Source: Actinomadura sp. NBRC 104425 (GTDB lineage: Bacteria > Actinomycetota > Actinomycetes > Streptosporangiales > Streptosporangiaceae). From it: 64,000 nucleotides of DNA. The position numbers and the translations under genes are program-made. The notes beneath the pieces are model-generated. The model was given only the letters and a program-made list of their open reading frames with translations. It did no database searches and was not told the origin of the DNA. Below, piece after piece: positions 7,519 through 16,277 of the stretch (its first letter is position 1; each line of letters starts with the position of its first letter). Location: contig NZ_BSTN01000028.1 of assembly GCF_030269545.1 (NCBI RefSeq), positions 18,488-82,487 of the forward strand. Reading direction: 5' to 3'.

Positions 7519-8453
7519 CAGCGATCACCTCTCACCTGGGACAGGTCCACCCGGAAGCCGCGGATGAACACCGCCGCGATCAGCACCACGGACAGAAACA
7601 GCAGCACCCCGACCGCGTTGCCCATGCCGATCGAGGTGCGGGTGATGGTCTGGTCGTAGGTCAAGAACGACAGCGTGGCGGTCTGCTGTTGGCCGCGCGT
7701 CATGACGAACGGGTTGTCGAAGATCCGCCAGGCGTCCAGGGTGCGGAACAGCACCGCCACCAGGATCGCCGCCTTGATGTTCGGGATCGTGACCAGGCGC
7801 AGCCGCTGCCAGGCGGTCGCGCCGTCCACCATGGCCGCCTCGTCCAGGTCGCGCGGCACCTGCGCCAGCCCGGCGAGTAGCAGCAGCGAGATGAACGGCG
7901 TGGTCTTCCAGATCTCCGACAGGCAGATCACGAACAGTGCGGCCCACCGGTCGGAGAACCAGGCGAAGTCGCCCAGCCCGAACCAGGAGTTGACGAAGCC
8001 GGACTGCAGGTCGAAGGCGTATCGCCAGGCGAACGCCGAGATCACCGTGACGATCCCGTACGGCACCAGGATCGCGGTGCGCACGGTGCGGCGCGCGAAG
8101 ACCGCCCGGTGCATCACCATCGCCAGCCCGAACCCGAGCACCAGCTCGACGGCCACGGTGATCAGGGTGATCAGGAACGTGGTGAACACGTCCTGCCAGA
8201 ACAGCGCGTCCGACAGCGCGGTGGCGTAGTTGCGCAGGCCGACGAACTCGCGGTCCTGCGGGACGGTGAGCCGGTAGTTGAACAGCGACAGGTACAGCGC
8301 GTTCAGCAGCGGGTACCCGGTGACCAGCAGCATGACGACCACCGCGGGCGCCGACAGCAGCAGGCCCAGCCGGCGTTCGGCCCGGGCCCGGTCGGAGATC
8401 TCCGCGCGTCGGGCCGGCTCGGCGGCCGACGCCGTCTCCACGTGGGCGGTCAT
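7518..8453 (-). CDS. sugA: Carbohydrate ABC importer permease (SugA-type)
   Basis: A 311-residue membrane permease, partner of the next gene. Membrane helices begin near residue 35 (LLLSAPAVVVMLLVTGYPLL). The EAA motif is EAAMVDGATAWQRLRLVTIP. The segment RTAILVPYGIVTVISAFAWR strongly recalls SugA of the mycobacterial trehalose importer. I chose ATG 8453 (MTAHVETAS); the frame is open up to 8540, but upstream sequence is arginine/cysteine-rich and overlaps the end of the preceding gene. The binding-protein gene ends 55 bp upstream, so binding protein, this permease and the second permease form one operon. Confidence 0.88.
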   Translation of the reverse strand: MTAHVETASAAEPARRAEISDRARAERRLGLLLSAPAVVVMLLVTGYPLLNALYLSLFNYRLTVPQDREFVGLRNYATALSDALFWQDVFTTFLITLITVAVELVLGFGLAMVMHRAVFARRTVRTAILVPYGIVTVISAFAWRYAFDLQSGFVNSWFGLGDFAWFSDRWAALFVICLSEIWKTTPFISLLLLAGLAQVPRDLDEAAMVDGATAWQRLRLVTIPNIKAAILVAVLFRTLDAWRIFDNPFVMTRGQQQTATLSFLTYDQTITRTSIGMGNAVGVLLFLSVVLIAAVFIRGFRVDLSQVRGDR

Positions 8454-8508
8454 GACGCACCTCCTGGCACAGCGGGGGCCTTCCGTCTCCGCACGGCACA
8501 CCCCTTCG

Positions 8509-9879
8509 TCACAGCAGCGCCTCGTCGCGCAGCACCGCACGGACGAACTCGGCCGAGCGGCGCGGCGTGGTCTGCGGGTTCACCGACGCGGGCGGGTGCC
8601 ATCTGCTCTGCACGGCCGCGGACACGTCGGTGTAGTAGGGGGTGATCGGCCGGGGCGCCGCCGCGTTGATCGAGTCGCGGATCAGCGTGGCCATCGGGAA
8701 TTCGCGCTGGACCTCGGGGTCGTCGAACACCTCGGGACGGGCCGCCGGGTTCCCCGAGTCGAGCATGTACTTCTTCATGTTCTCGGGGGTGGTGATGCAG
8801 CGGACCGCGTCGACGGCGTGGGTGTCCTTGTACTTGCCGTACGCGCCGATGCCCAGCTCGATGCCGCCGAACGGCGGCCTGCTCGGCCGGTTCGCCGCCA
8901 CCCGCGGGTAGGGCGCCCAGCCCAGGTCGGCGGGGATGCCCTTGTCGATGACACCGTGCTCGGCGTCGTCGTTCTCGGCGCGCCAGGTGTAACCCCAGTT
9001 CACCATGAAACCGCCGCGGGGCCCGTTGAGCATCGACCGGGCCTGCTCCTCGATGTCGGTGGACAGCGACGGGCCGGCCGCCTTCGACCGGGCCAGCTTG
9101 CGGATGATCCGGGCCGCCTCGCGTCCGGCCGGGGAGTCGATGTCGATGGACGCGTCGTTGCCGCGCTCGGCCCGGCTGATGATGCGGCCGCCGGCGGACG
9201 CGACGAGCGCGTTGATCCACACCATGTAGCCCTCGTACTTGCTGCCCTGCGCGCCGACCGTGAAGTTCGCGCGGACCGCCGCGTCGATCATCTGGTCCCA
9301 GGTGAAGCCGGGGGAGGCCGGGTCGACGCCCGCCTTGCGCGCGGCCGACTTGCGGTACCAGAGGATCTGGGTGTTGGCCCAGAACGGAGCCGCGTACAGC
9401 CGCCCCTTCCAGGTGGAGCTCTGCACGGCGGCGGGGAACACGCCCCGGGTGAACCGCTGCGCCTCGGCGGTGTCGAACGGCCGCAGGAACCCGGCGTTGG
9501 CGGCCTCGGCGACGAACACCGGGTCCAGGCTCATGATGTCGAGCTGGTCGTCCTCGGCGGCCAGCCGCCGGATCAGCTGCTCGCGCTGCTGCGTCGCGTC
9601 GTTCGGCAGGACGGACGTGACGATGCGGTACCGGCCGCCGGCCGCCTTCGTGCACGCCTCGGCCAGCCGGGCCTGCCCGCCGTTGTCGGGGTTGATATAC
9701 CAGTGGAGCGTCGGCGTCCCGCCGTCGCCGCCGCAGGCGGCCAGCCCTCCGGCGAGCAGCGCGGCGGCGGCCAGGCCCCGCAGCGCCCGCCCGGGCGCCC
9801 TCGGCCGGGTACGTCCTGCTGGACCGTTGCGGGCGCGTCCGCCGTGGTCACCGCGTCCGCCCCTCGCCCCTTCGCTCAC
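8509..9879 (-). CDS. lpqY: Extracellular sugar-binding lipoprotein (LpqY-like)
   Basis: A 456-residue substrate-binding protein of an ABC importer, attached outside the membrane. After an unusually long arginine-rich N-region comes a hydrophobic stretch and a lipobox (LAAALLAGGLAAC-GGDGG). The mature part starts PTLHWYINPDNGGQARLAEA and has the layout of LpqY: DIMSLDPVFVAEAANAGFL, WANTQILWYRKS, GYMVWINALVASAGG, and YYTDVSAAVQSRW at the end. I chose GTG 9879 because GGGAGG lies 5-6 bases upstream; the frame extends to 9957 without a better start. It is first in the operon, followed by both permeases. Confidence 0.85.
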   Translation of the reverse strand: MSEGARGGRGDHGGRARNGPAGRTRPRAPGRALRGLAAAALLAGGLAACGGDGGTPTLHWYINPDNGGQARLAEACTKAAGGRYRIVTSVLPNDATQQREQLIRRLAAEDDQLDIMSLDPVFVAEAANAGFLRPFDTAEAQRFTRGVFPAAVQSSTWKGRLYAAPFWANTQILWYRKSAARKAGVDPASPGFTWDQMIDAAVRANFTVGAQGSKYEGYMVWINALVASAGGRIISRAERGNDASIDIDSPAGREAARIIRKLARSKAAGPSLSTDIEEQARSMLNGPRGGFMVNWGYTWRAENDDAEHGVIDKGIPADLGWAPYPRVAANRPSRPPFGGIELGIGAYGKYKDTHAVDAVRCITTPENMKKYMLDSGNPAARPEVFDDPEVQREFPMATLIRDSINAAAPRPITPYYTDVSAAVQSRWHPPASVNPQTTPRRSAEFVRAVLRDEALL

Positions 9880-10361
9880 GGAACCTCCCGACGGTCCCCC
9901 GCGGTCCGGGCACATCGGCGGGCCCGGCGCGGCGGGACTGGCTCTCCACTCAAGCACCGGCGACTACGGAATGTCGATACCCGTGTGCGGACCGATGTGA
10001 AAGCGACTGCCGGCTGCCCTCCAAGTCCGATGCATCACCCGGCTGCGCGACAGAACACACACCCGGCGGGTGGATGGCCACACCTGGTCCGCCCGGACGG
10101 CGGCCGTCGGCCATGTCCGGTGTTACGGGCTGTAAACATACATAAACACCCCGCGATGTCACAACGCACGACGCCGGACGGCATCCGCGAGGTGTCAGCA
10201 GCCGGCACGGGCGCTTGGGTGCGACGGTGCGGCAGGCCCGGGTGCGTGCCGGTGTCGGATGCACCGTGCCCGGCCCCCTCTCCCCCGCAGCGATCACCGG
10301 CCTGCCATTCGGCGGTGCGGCAGCGCCGGGAGCAGGGACTTTTCCGCCATTCACATGATCA
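9880..10361. other. Intergenic region upstream of the sugar importer
   Basis: A 482-bp stretch without a convincing gene. It should hold the promoter of the importer (reverse strand) and the end of the cyclase-like gene. The only notable element is an AT-rich island at 10131-10150 (TGTAAACATACATAAACACC) in otherwise GC-rich DNA. I see no LacI-type palindrome here. Confidence 0.5.
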
Positions 10362-11081
10362 TTAGTGAATGGCAGGAGGGAATGCGATCACCTTGTCCGC
10401 AGGGCGCCCGCCGGACGGGTTCGCCTTCGCCTCGGGGTGGAAGACATAACCCTGGTAGATGGTCTTCTTCACGGTCGTCCGGATGGGCCGGAAACAGTGC
10501 GGCGGGAGTGCGCAAAAGCCCGTGCGCACCACGTCCCGGTAGACCAGGTCGGACACCGCCAGGGCGAGGTCGCGGTCGGGCCGCTGGTCGAGCAGGCGGC
10601 GCAGGGGCCGGGCGTCCAGCAGGCGGCTGGCCACGACCGGGGCGTCGCCCGCCGGGCCGAACGACGCCTGCGGGCCCAGCACGAGCGTGCCGTGGTGCAT
10701 CGCCATCCGCACGCGCAGCCGGCGGCCGCGGCCGCGCCCGCCGTTCACCTCGCCGAGGGATCGCTCCAGGGCCTGCGGAAAGGCGCCGACGACGTGGGCG
10801 AGGTCGATGCCGTCGGGCAGCACGGCGAGCTCGCCGTCACCGGAGCGCTGCCGGTACCAGTCGGTGCGGTCCAGACCGGTGGCCGCGGCCGCCTCCTCCA
10901 GCGCCGCGCACAGGCCCATTTGGGCTTCGAGCTGGTCGAAGGCGTGCCGCAAGCTGTAGCCCTGCACGTCCACCGCCAGGACGAGCCGGGACACCAGCCG
11001 GGGCTCGCCGCCGGTGTCGTCCGCGACCGGTCTGCCAGGGTGCACCGCCCGCAGCGGCGGTGTCGTCGGAGTCAGCGACAT
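10362..11081 (-). CDS. Degenerate nucleotidyl-cyclase-like protein
   Basis: A 239-residue soluble protein whose central part resembles a class III adenylate/guanylate cyclase domain: RLVLAVDVQGYSLR near residue 35 (position of the first metal-binding Asp), RQRSGDGELAVLPDGID near residue 85, and LRVRMAMHHGTLVLGPQ near residue 130. The second half of the fold (YRDVV, RTGFCALPPHCFRPI, VKKTIYQGYVF) is less canonical, so catalysis is doubtful. Actinomycetes carry families of such small proteins, often of unknown role. I use ATG 11081 (MSLTPTTP), which has GGGGAA about 7 bases upstream; the frame is open to 11123. No operon partners. Confidence 0.65.
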   Translation of the reverse strand: MSLTPTTPPLRAVHPGRPVADDTGGEPRLVSRLVLAVDVQGYSLRHAFDQLEAQMGLCAALEEAAAATGLDRTDWYRQRSGDGELAVLPDGIDLAHVVGAFPQALERSLGEVNGGRGRGRRLRVRMAMHHGTLVLGPQASFGPAGDAPVVASRLLDARPLRRLLDQRPDRDLALAVSDLVYRDVVRTGFCALPPHCFRPIRTTVKKTIYQGYVFHPEAKANPSGGRPADKVIAFPPAIH

Positions 11082-11536
11082 GCCAATTCCCCACAGCGCT
11101 AGCGACGCCCTTCGCGAAAGCAAGGCTCGACGCCTTCAGTTTGGCACGGGAATGGCAAGAAAGTAAAGCAAGTCTGTTGACGCACTGCGAAAGAAGTGCT
11201 ATATATCGCGCTGCTTTCCGGCAGGTCGATAAGACGCGCACGGCTTCGTGGCCGACCGCCACATGGCAGCGTGAAAGGCGTCACTTACACGAATCGCGGC
11301 GCCATGCTCGGGGAAGGCGCCAAGACGCCGTGCGTCCCCACCGGACCGCGGCGCCCCGCACCCTCCGTTTCCGGTGCGCGGCCCTGCCCCGGCCAGGCCC
11401 CGCCCATCGCGGCGGGCTCGGCGTCCTCGGCGGGGACGGGACCGCGCCCGTTCCGCCTGCGCTGCGGTGTCGCACCCGTCGGCGCGGCCCCGCCCCGGCC
11501 GCACCGCCGCCGCGGGCGCGTGGCGTCGCGGGCCGG
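11082..11536. other. Intergenic region with an orphan promoter
   Basis: A 455-bp stretch between two reverse-strand genes. No supported coding region is present; open frames on either strand show only composition-driven arginine/proline/alanine sequence. It contains a near-consensus forward promoter (11177-11205) that points towards no recognisable gene. Confidence 0.55.
11177..11205 (+). promoter_or_regulatory. Near-consensus sigma-70 promoter with a dyad in the spacer
   Basis: TTGACG (11177-11182), a 17-bp spacer and TATATA (11200-11205) make an almost ideal housekeeping promoter. The spacer contains short inverted arms (GCACT...AGTGC, 11182-11199), possibly an operator. No gene follows on this strand for more than a kilobase, so the transcript may be a small RNA or antisense to the downstream lipoprotein gene. 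Confidence 0.6.
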
Positions 11537-12508
11537 TCACCCCGGAGCCTTGGTGATCTTGGCGCCCTGAGGGGAGACCACCCACCAGGCGTTCTGCAGG
11601 CCCTGGCCCTTGGTGTCGCCCGGCTGCTCGTCCCCGGCGTAGTAGTACATGGGGCGGCCGTTGATGGTGAGCTGGCAGGAACCGTCGTCCTTGCGCTCGA
11701 TGAAACCGATCAGTTTCCGGTCGACGCCCTCCACCTTGAGCTTCTTCCAGTTGGTGAACTTCACCACCGGCCATGTCCGCTTGCACTGGCCGAAGCAGGT
11801 GGTGGTCTTGGCCCGGTCCTTGTCGAAGCGGTACATCACGCGGCCGTCGCCGTCGGTGACGATCCTGCCGAGCTGCGGGTCCTGCCGGACCTTGACGACC
11901 GTCCAGCCCGCCCAGCGGTTCCGGTCGCCGCCATCGTCGTCTCCGTCGTCCTGCTGCTGCGCCTGCTGCCCGCCCGCGGCCTTTTCACCGTCGGGCGCCA
12001 CCGCGAACCAGACCCCGTCGATGCCCTGCCCCTTGACCTCGCCGGGGCTCTCGTCCTTGGCGTACCGGTACAGCGGCCAGCCGCCGAGCGTGACCTGCCA
12101 GGTGCCGTCGGGCCGCTTGATCTTGCCCACCAGCCTCTGATCGACCCCTTCGACCTGGACGGCGTCCTGGGTCGCCTGGACCGGCGGCCAGGTCTTCGTG
12201 CACGAGTCCAGGCAGGTGGAGGCGGGCGGCCGCGCGGTGTCCTTGTCGAACCGGTAGAGCGTGCGGCCCTCGCCGTCCGTCACGACCTTGCCGAGGCGGT
12301 TCACGCTGGCGGCCTGCAGCACGGGCGCCGTGGCGGTGGGGGACGGCGAGGCCGAGGGGTCCTGCTGCGCCGGGTCGGGGGCGGCCTGGGTGGCGCCGAC
12401 GCCCGCGTTCGCCTGCTGCCCTGGGGGGACCTTGCCGCAGCCTGTGAGGAGGAGCACCCCGGACGCCGCGACGGCCGCGGCGGGGGTCGCCCAGCGTGGG
12501 ATGTGCAT
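11537..12508 (-). CDS. Lipoprotein with secreted repeats (SCO0930/PF03640-like)
   Basis: A 323-residue exported lipoprotein: signal peptide with lipobox ending LLLTGC, then a Gly/Pro/Ala/Ser linker, then two similar halves. Each half begins LGKVVTDGEGRTLYRFDKD or LGRIVTDGDGRVMYRFDKD. Each continues with a C-x3-C pair and TWP (CLDSCTKTWPP; CFGQCKRTWPV), and then GTWQVTLGGWPLYRYAKDE-type or CQLTINGRPMYYYAGDE-type strands. This is the secreted repeat PF03640 (COG4315), four units in all. Function is unknown; redox or metal roles have been proposed for the family. The halves are separated by a Gln/Asp-rich linker. ATG 12508 has GGAGG 8 bases upstream, which decides the start. Confidence 0.88.
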   Translation of the reverse strand: MHIPRWATPAAAVAASGVLLLTGCGKVPPGQQANAGVGATQAAPDPAQQDPSASPSPTATAPVLQAASVNRLGKVVTDGEGRTLYRFDKDTARPPASTCLDSCTKTWPPVQATQDAVQVEGVDQRLVGKIKRPDGTWQVTLGGWPLYRYAKDESPGEVKGQGIDGVWFAVAPDGEKAAGGQQAQQQDDGDDDGGDRNRWAGWTVVKVRQDPQLGRIVTDGDGRVMYRFDKDRAKTTTCFGQCKRTWPVVKFTNWKKLKVEGVDRKLIGFIERKDDGSCQLTINGRPMYYYAGDEQPGDTKGQGLQNAWWVVSPQGAKITKAPG

Positions 12509-12675
12509 GTCTGGTCCTCCGTTCTCCCGGCGAGCAATACGCGGACCATTGCAACCCGGTTCAAGGTGGGGCATCCCGCAAGGACACCTGCGCAGAGGAC
12601 CGAACAGAATGACGCTCGCATACGTCACAGCAAGGCAGGCGGGACACCTGAACCGTCCAAATGTGAGGTGAAGCG

Positions 12676-13779
12676 TTGACCACGGCCGGACGCCCCCGGC
12701 AGCCATACGACCGGTACGACCCGCACGCCCGCGCGTCGGATCCGGCCGCCGCACCCGCTCCGAGCCTGGTCAAGGCGTCCCCGGCGCCGCCGCGCGAGCG
12801 GCCCCAGCCGGCCGGCCCGGCGTGGATCGTCGTTCCGGCGCGGATCGTCGCGCTGACGGTGGTGCTCCCGCTCCGGCTGCTGTACGACGGCCTGCTGCTT
12901 GTCGGCCGCGCCCTGGAACGGGCGTTCGCCGGGCTGTGCCGTGGGATTGCCGCGCTGTTCCGGGGGCTTGGGCGGCTGCTGGCGGCGATCGGACGGGGGC
13001 TGTACGCGGCGGTGCTGCGTCCGCTGGGCCTGCTGTTCGTCTTCCTGGTGGTGCGGCCCGCGATGTGGTTCTACGCCGCGGTGCTGACACCGGTCGGGCG
13101 CGCCCTGGTGTGGCTGCTGGAACGTCTCGTGGTCCGGCCCTTGCACCTCCTCGCCCTCGCGCTGGCGTGGCTGGTCAACACTCTGATCGTGATGCCCGCC
13201 GTGTTCCTGTGGCGGTACGTGCTGCGGCCCCCGCTCATCGGCCTGGCCTGGCTGCTGCGCACCATCGGCACAGGGCTGGCATGGGCGTGGCGGGCCACCG
13301 GCCGTGCGCTGGCGTGGCTGGTCAACACCTTGATCGTGATGCCCGCCGTGCTGCTGTGGCGGTACGTGCTGCGGCCCCCGCTCATCGGCCTGGCCTGGCT
13401 GCTGCGCACCATCGGCACAGGGCTGGCATGGGCGTGGCGGGCCACCGGGCGCGGGCTGGCCTGGCTGGGACGCGTCTTCATCGTCACGCCCGGCCGGGCG
13501 GTCTGGCGGTACGCGCTGCGGCCGGTGTGGCTCGGCGTCGCCGCGAGCTGGCGCCTGGCCGGGCGCGTCCTGCGCCGGCTGTGGCGGACCCTGGTCGTGG
13601 CGCCGTGCCGCTGGGTGGGCCGCAACGTCCTGCGCCCGGTCGGCGCCGTGGTCGCCGCGACGTGGCGGGTCGCCGTCCGGGAGCCCGCACGGTGGGTGGG
13701 ACGCAACGTGCTGGCCCCCGTCCGGCAGGCCGGGCGGGACGTCCGCCTGTCGATCCGCCGCGCTTTCCGCGGGGCCTGA
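12676..13779 (+). CDS. Tryptophan-rich membrane repeat protein of unknown function
   Basis: A 367-residue protein with a Pro-rich polar N-terminus (about 45 residues) followed by about 320 residues of hydrophobic, Trp/Arg/Leu-rich repeats. A 49-residue unit (ALAWLVNTLIVMPAV, LWRYVLRPPLIGLAWLLRTI, GTGLAWAWRATGR) occurs twice in tandem, and looser copies follow with WRYALRP, WVGRNVLRP and WVGRNVLAP. Each unit combines a hydrophobic helix with a basic, proline-terminated turn, so a row of membrane-embedded or amphipathic hairpins is likely. I know no characterised homologue. It lies 59 bp upstream of pyrD in the same direction; a small GGTACCC dyad sits between them. ATG or TTG near 12676 is the start; GTGAGG precedes it. 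Confidence 0.7.
   Translation: MTTAGRPRQPYDRYDPHARASDPAAAPAPSLVKASPAPPRERPQPAGPAWIVVPARIVALTVVLPLRLLYDGLLLVGRALERAFAGLCRGIAALFRGLGRLLAAIGRGLYAAVLRPLGLLFVFLVVRPAMWFYAAVLTPVGRALVWLLERLVVRPLHLLALALAWLVNTLIVMPAVFLWRYVLRPPLIGLAWLLRTIGTGLAWAWRATGRALAWLVNTLIVMPAVLLWRYVLRPPLIGLAWLLRTIGTGLAWAWRATGRGLAWLGRVFIVTPGRAVWRYALRPVWLGVAASWRLAGRVLRRLWRTLVVAPCRWVGRNVLRPVGAVVAATWRVAVREPARWVGRNVLAPVRQAGRDVRLSIRRAFRGA
13159..13452 (+). repeat. Tandem 147-bp in-frame duplication
   Basis: Two copies, 13159-13305 and 13306-13452, are nearly identical at the DNA level, with only a few substitutions (for example CACTCTG/CACCTTG and TTCCTG/CTGCTG). Each encodes a 49-residue unit of the surrounding Trp-rich protein. The high identity implies recent duplication or ongoing homogenisation. 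Confidence 0.95.
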
Positions 13780-13838
13780 CCGCCCCGGCGGTACCCGGCG
13801 GCGGCGGGTACCGGTCCCGGCTGAAAGAATCGGTCACG

Positions 13839-14912
13839 ATGTACCGACTGCTGTTCTCACTGGTCGTCAGCCGGGTTCCGGCGGAGACCGCCCACCATCT
13901 GACCCTGCGGGCGCTGCGCGCCGTCCAGGCGGTGCCCGGCGCGCCGGCGGTGCTGCGGCGCGTGCTGGCCCCGCGTGATCCCGCGCTGACCGTCCGGGCG
14001 TTCGGGCTGGAGTTCCCCGGGCCGCTCGGGCTGGCCGCCGGATTCGACAAGGACGCGGTGGCCTACGAGGCGCTCGGCGCGTTCGGCTTCGGCCATGTCG
14101 AGATCGGCACGGTGACGGGGCGGCCGCAGCCCGGCAACCCGCGGCCCCGGCTGTTCCGGCTGCCCGCCGACCGGGCGATCATCAACCGGATGGGCTTCAA
14201 CAACGCCGGATCGGCGGCGGCCGCGCGGCGGCTGTGCCGGCGGCGGCCCGGCACGATCGTCGGGGTCAACATCGGCAAGACCAAGGCGGTCCCCGAGGAC
14301 GAGGCCGTCGCCGACTACGTGGCCAGCGCCGAACGGCTCGCCCCGTACGCCGACTACATGGTCGTCAACGTCAGCTCGCCGAACACGCCCGGCCTGCGCA
14401 ATCTGCAGGCGGTGGAGCATCTGCGGCCGCTGCTGACGGCGGTGCGCGAGGCCGCCGACCGGACCGCCGGACGGCGCGTCCCGCTGCTGGTGAAGATCGC
14501 GCCGGATCTGGCGGACGAGGATGTCGACGCCGTCGCCGACCTCGCCCTCGAACTGGGCCTGGACGGCATCATCGCCACCAACACCACCGTCGGGCGCGAC
14601 GGCCTGGCCAGCCCCGCCGAGCTGACCAAGGAGACCGGCGGCCTGTCGGGCGCCCCGCTCAAGGCGCGCTCGCTGGAGGTGCTGCGGCGGCTGCGGGCCC
14701 GCACGGACGGGCGGCTGACGCTGGTGTCGGTCGGCGGTGTGGAGGACGCCGACGACGTGTGGGAGCGGATCCGCGCGGGCGCCACGCTCGTCCAGGGCTA
14801 CACCGGCATGATCTACGGCGGGCCGCTGTGGGCGTACCGCGTGCATCGGGCGTTGTCGCGGCGGCTGCGCGGCAGCGCGTTCGCCGCGCTCAGCGACGCC
14901 GCGTCCCGCTGA
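13839..14912 (+). CDS. pyrD: Dihydroorotate dehydrogenase (quinone), class 2
   Basis: Oxidises dihydroorotate to orotate in pyrimidine synthesis, passing electrons to membrane quinone. The 357-residue length and the N-terminal amphipathic helix extension (MYRLLFSLVVSRVPAETAHH) are typical of class 2 enzymes. FMN-site motifs are intact: GLAAGFDKDAVAYEALGAFG, IINRMGFNN, VVNVSSPNTPGLRNLQ (containing the class 2 catalytic Ser) and IATNTTVGR, with GATLVQGYTGMIYGGP near the end. It follows the Trp-rich repeat gene by 59 bp and may be cotranscribed with it. Confidence 0.95.
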   Translation: MYRLLFSLVVSRVPAETAHHLTLRALRAVQAVPGAPAVLRRVLAPRDPALTVRAFGLEFPGPLGLAAGFDKDAVAYEALGAFGFGHVEIGTVTGRPQPGNPRPRLFRLPADRAIINRMGFNNAGSAAAARRLCRRRPGTIVGVNIGKTKAVPEDEAVADYVASAERLAPYADYMVVNVSSPNTPGLRNLQAVEHLRPLLTAVREAADRTAGRRVPLLVKIAPDLADEDVDAVADLALELGLDGIIATNTTVGRDGLASPAELTKETGGLSGAPLKARSLEVLRRLRARTDGRLTLVSVGGVEDADDVWERIRAGATLVQGYTGMIYGGPLWAYRVHRALSRRLRGSAFAALSDAASR

Positions 14913-15002
14913 CGGGGCCCGGGGCCGGGCTCGCGGGGGCCTTTGCCATACCCGGGCGGCGGCCTGGCCTTGCGGTGACCCGTGGGGCGGCACCGTGCAG
15001 GT

Positions 15003-16253
15003 ATGTCGGTGGGGACGCTCTCGCGGGACACCGTGGCGGTGCGGATCGCCGTCGCCGTGGTCATCGCGCTGCCCGCGGTGGTGCTGCGGCTGGCGGGCGT
15101 CCATCCGCCGCCCGTGGCCGGCATGGTCCTGTTCGGCGCCGGGGTGGTGAGCGCCGCGGTGGTGCTGCTGTGGGCCGCCGAGACGGCGCGGGTGGACATG
15201 TCGGGCGCGCTCGCGGTGGCGCTGCTGGCGCTGATCGCGGTGCTGCCCGAGTACGCGGTGGACCTGTACTTCGCGTTCACGGCGGGCAGCCGTCCCGAGT
15301 ACACCGCGTACGCCGCCGCCAACATGACGGGCGCGAACCGGCTGCTGGTCGGGGTGGGCTGGCCGCTGGTGGCGCTGGCGTTCGCCCTGGCGGTGCGGCA
15401 CCGCAGCCCCAGGCGGCGGCGCATCGGCCGGATCCAGCCGCCCGCGCAGCGGCGCGACGTGCGGCTGGGCGAACGCCACCGGGTCGAGCTGGGCTTTTTG
15501 ACCGTCGCGGCGCTGATCGCGTTCATCCCCGCGCTGACCGGCGAGATCGGCTGGTACGTGACGGTGCTGCTGATCGCGGTGTACGTCGCCTACATGATGG
15601 GCATCGGGCGCGGCGCCGCCGAGGGCGTCGAGGACCTGATCGGCGTGCCCGCGCGGCTGGCGGTGCTGCCCCGGACGCGGCGCCGCCAGGCCACCTGGCT
15701 CGGGTTCGGGTTCGGCGCGCTGGTGGTGCTGTGCTCCGCCGAGCCGTTCGCCGAGGCCCTGGTCGACACCGGCAGCGTGCTCGGCATCGACCGGTTCCTG
15801 CTGGTGCAGTGGCTGGCGCCGCTGGCCTCGGAGGCGCCCGAGCTGATCGTCGCGGCGGTGTTCGCCTGGCGGCTGCGCGATGGCGACGCCATCGGCATCC
15901 TGCTGTCCAGCAAGGTCAACCAGTGGACGCTGCTGGTCGGCACGCTGCCGCTGGCCTACCGGGCGGGCGGCGGCGCCTGGTCGCTGCCGTTGGACGCCCG
16001 GCAGATCGAGGAGGTGCTGCTGACCGCCGCGCAGACCGTGCTGGGCGTGGCCCTGCTGGTCAACCTGTGGTTCCGGCGGATCGAGGCGGCGCTGCTGTTC
16101 GTGCTGTTCGCCGCGCAGTTCGTGTTCCCCGGCACGCAGATCCGCCTGGTGCTGGCGGGCGTCTACCTGGCCATCGGGTTCTCGCTGCTGATCGCGCGCA
16201 ACCGCGACCTCGGCGAGTGCCTGCGCGCCGCCGCCGTCTCCCCCACCCGCTGA
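15003..16253 (+). CDS. CaCA-family cation (Na+/Ca2+-type) exchanger
   Basis: A 416-residue integral membrane antiporter with about ten helices. Both alpha-repeats of the sodium/calcium exchanger family are visible. The first is IAVLPEYAVDLYFAFTAG with ANMTGANRLLVGVGW; the second is ASEAPELIVAAVFAWRLRDG with LLSSKVNQWTLLVGTLPL. These contain the conserved acidic residue after proline that binds cations. A basic cytoplasmic loop (RHRSPRRRRIGR) separates the halves. The ATG at 15003 is used because the preceding in-frame ATG would add only a short basic stretch. The transported ion cannot be read from sequence. Confidence 0.85.
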   Translation: MSVGTLSRDTVAVRIAVAVVIALPAVVLRLAGVHPPPVAGMVLFGAGVVSAAVVLLWAAETARVDMSGALAVALLALIAVLPEYAVDLYFAFTAGSRPEYTAYAAANMTGANRLLVGVGWPLVALAFALAVRHRSPRRRRIGRIQPPAQRRDVRLGERHRVELGFLTVAALIAFIPALTGEIGWYVTVLLIAVYVAYMMGIGRGAAEGVEDLIGVPARLAVLPRTRRRQATWLGFGFGALVVLCSAEPFAEALVDTGSVLGIDRFLLVQWLAPLASEAPELIVAAVFAWRLRDGDAIGILLSSKVNQWTLLVGTLPLAYRAGGGAWSLPLDARQIEEVLLTAAQTVLGVALLVNLWFRRIEAALLFVLFAAQFVFPGTQIRLVLAGVYLAIGFSLLIARNRDLGECLRAAAVSPTR

Positions 16254-16277
16254 AACCCACCCCGGCGGGGGGCGCGG

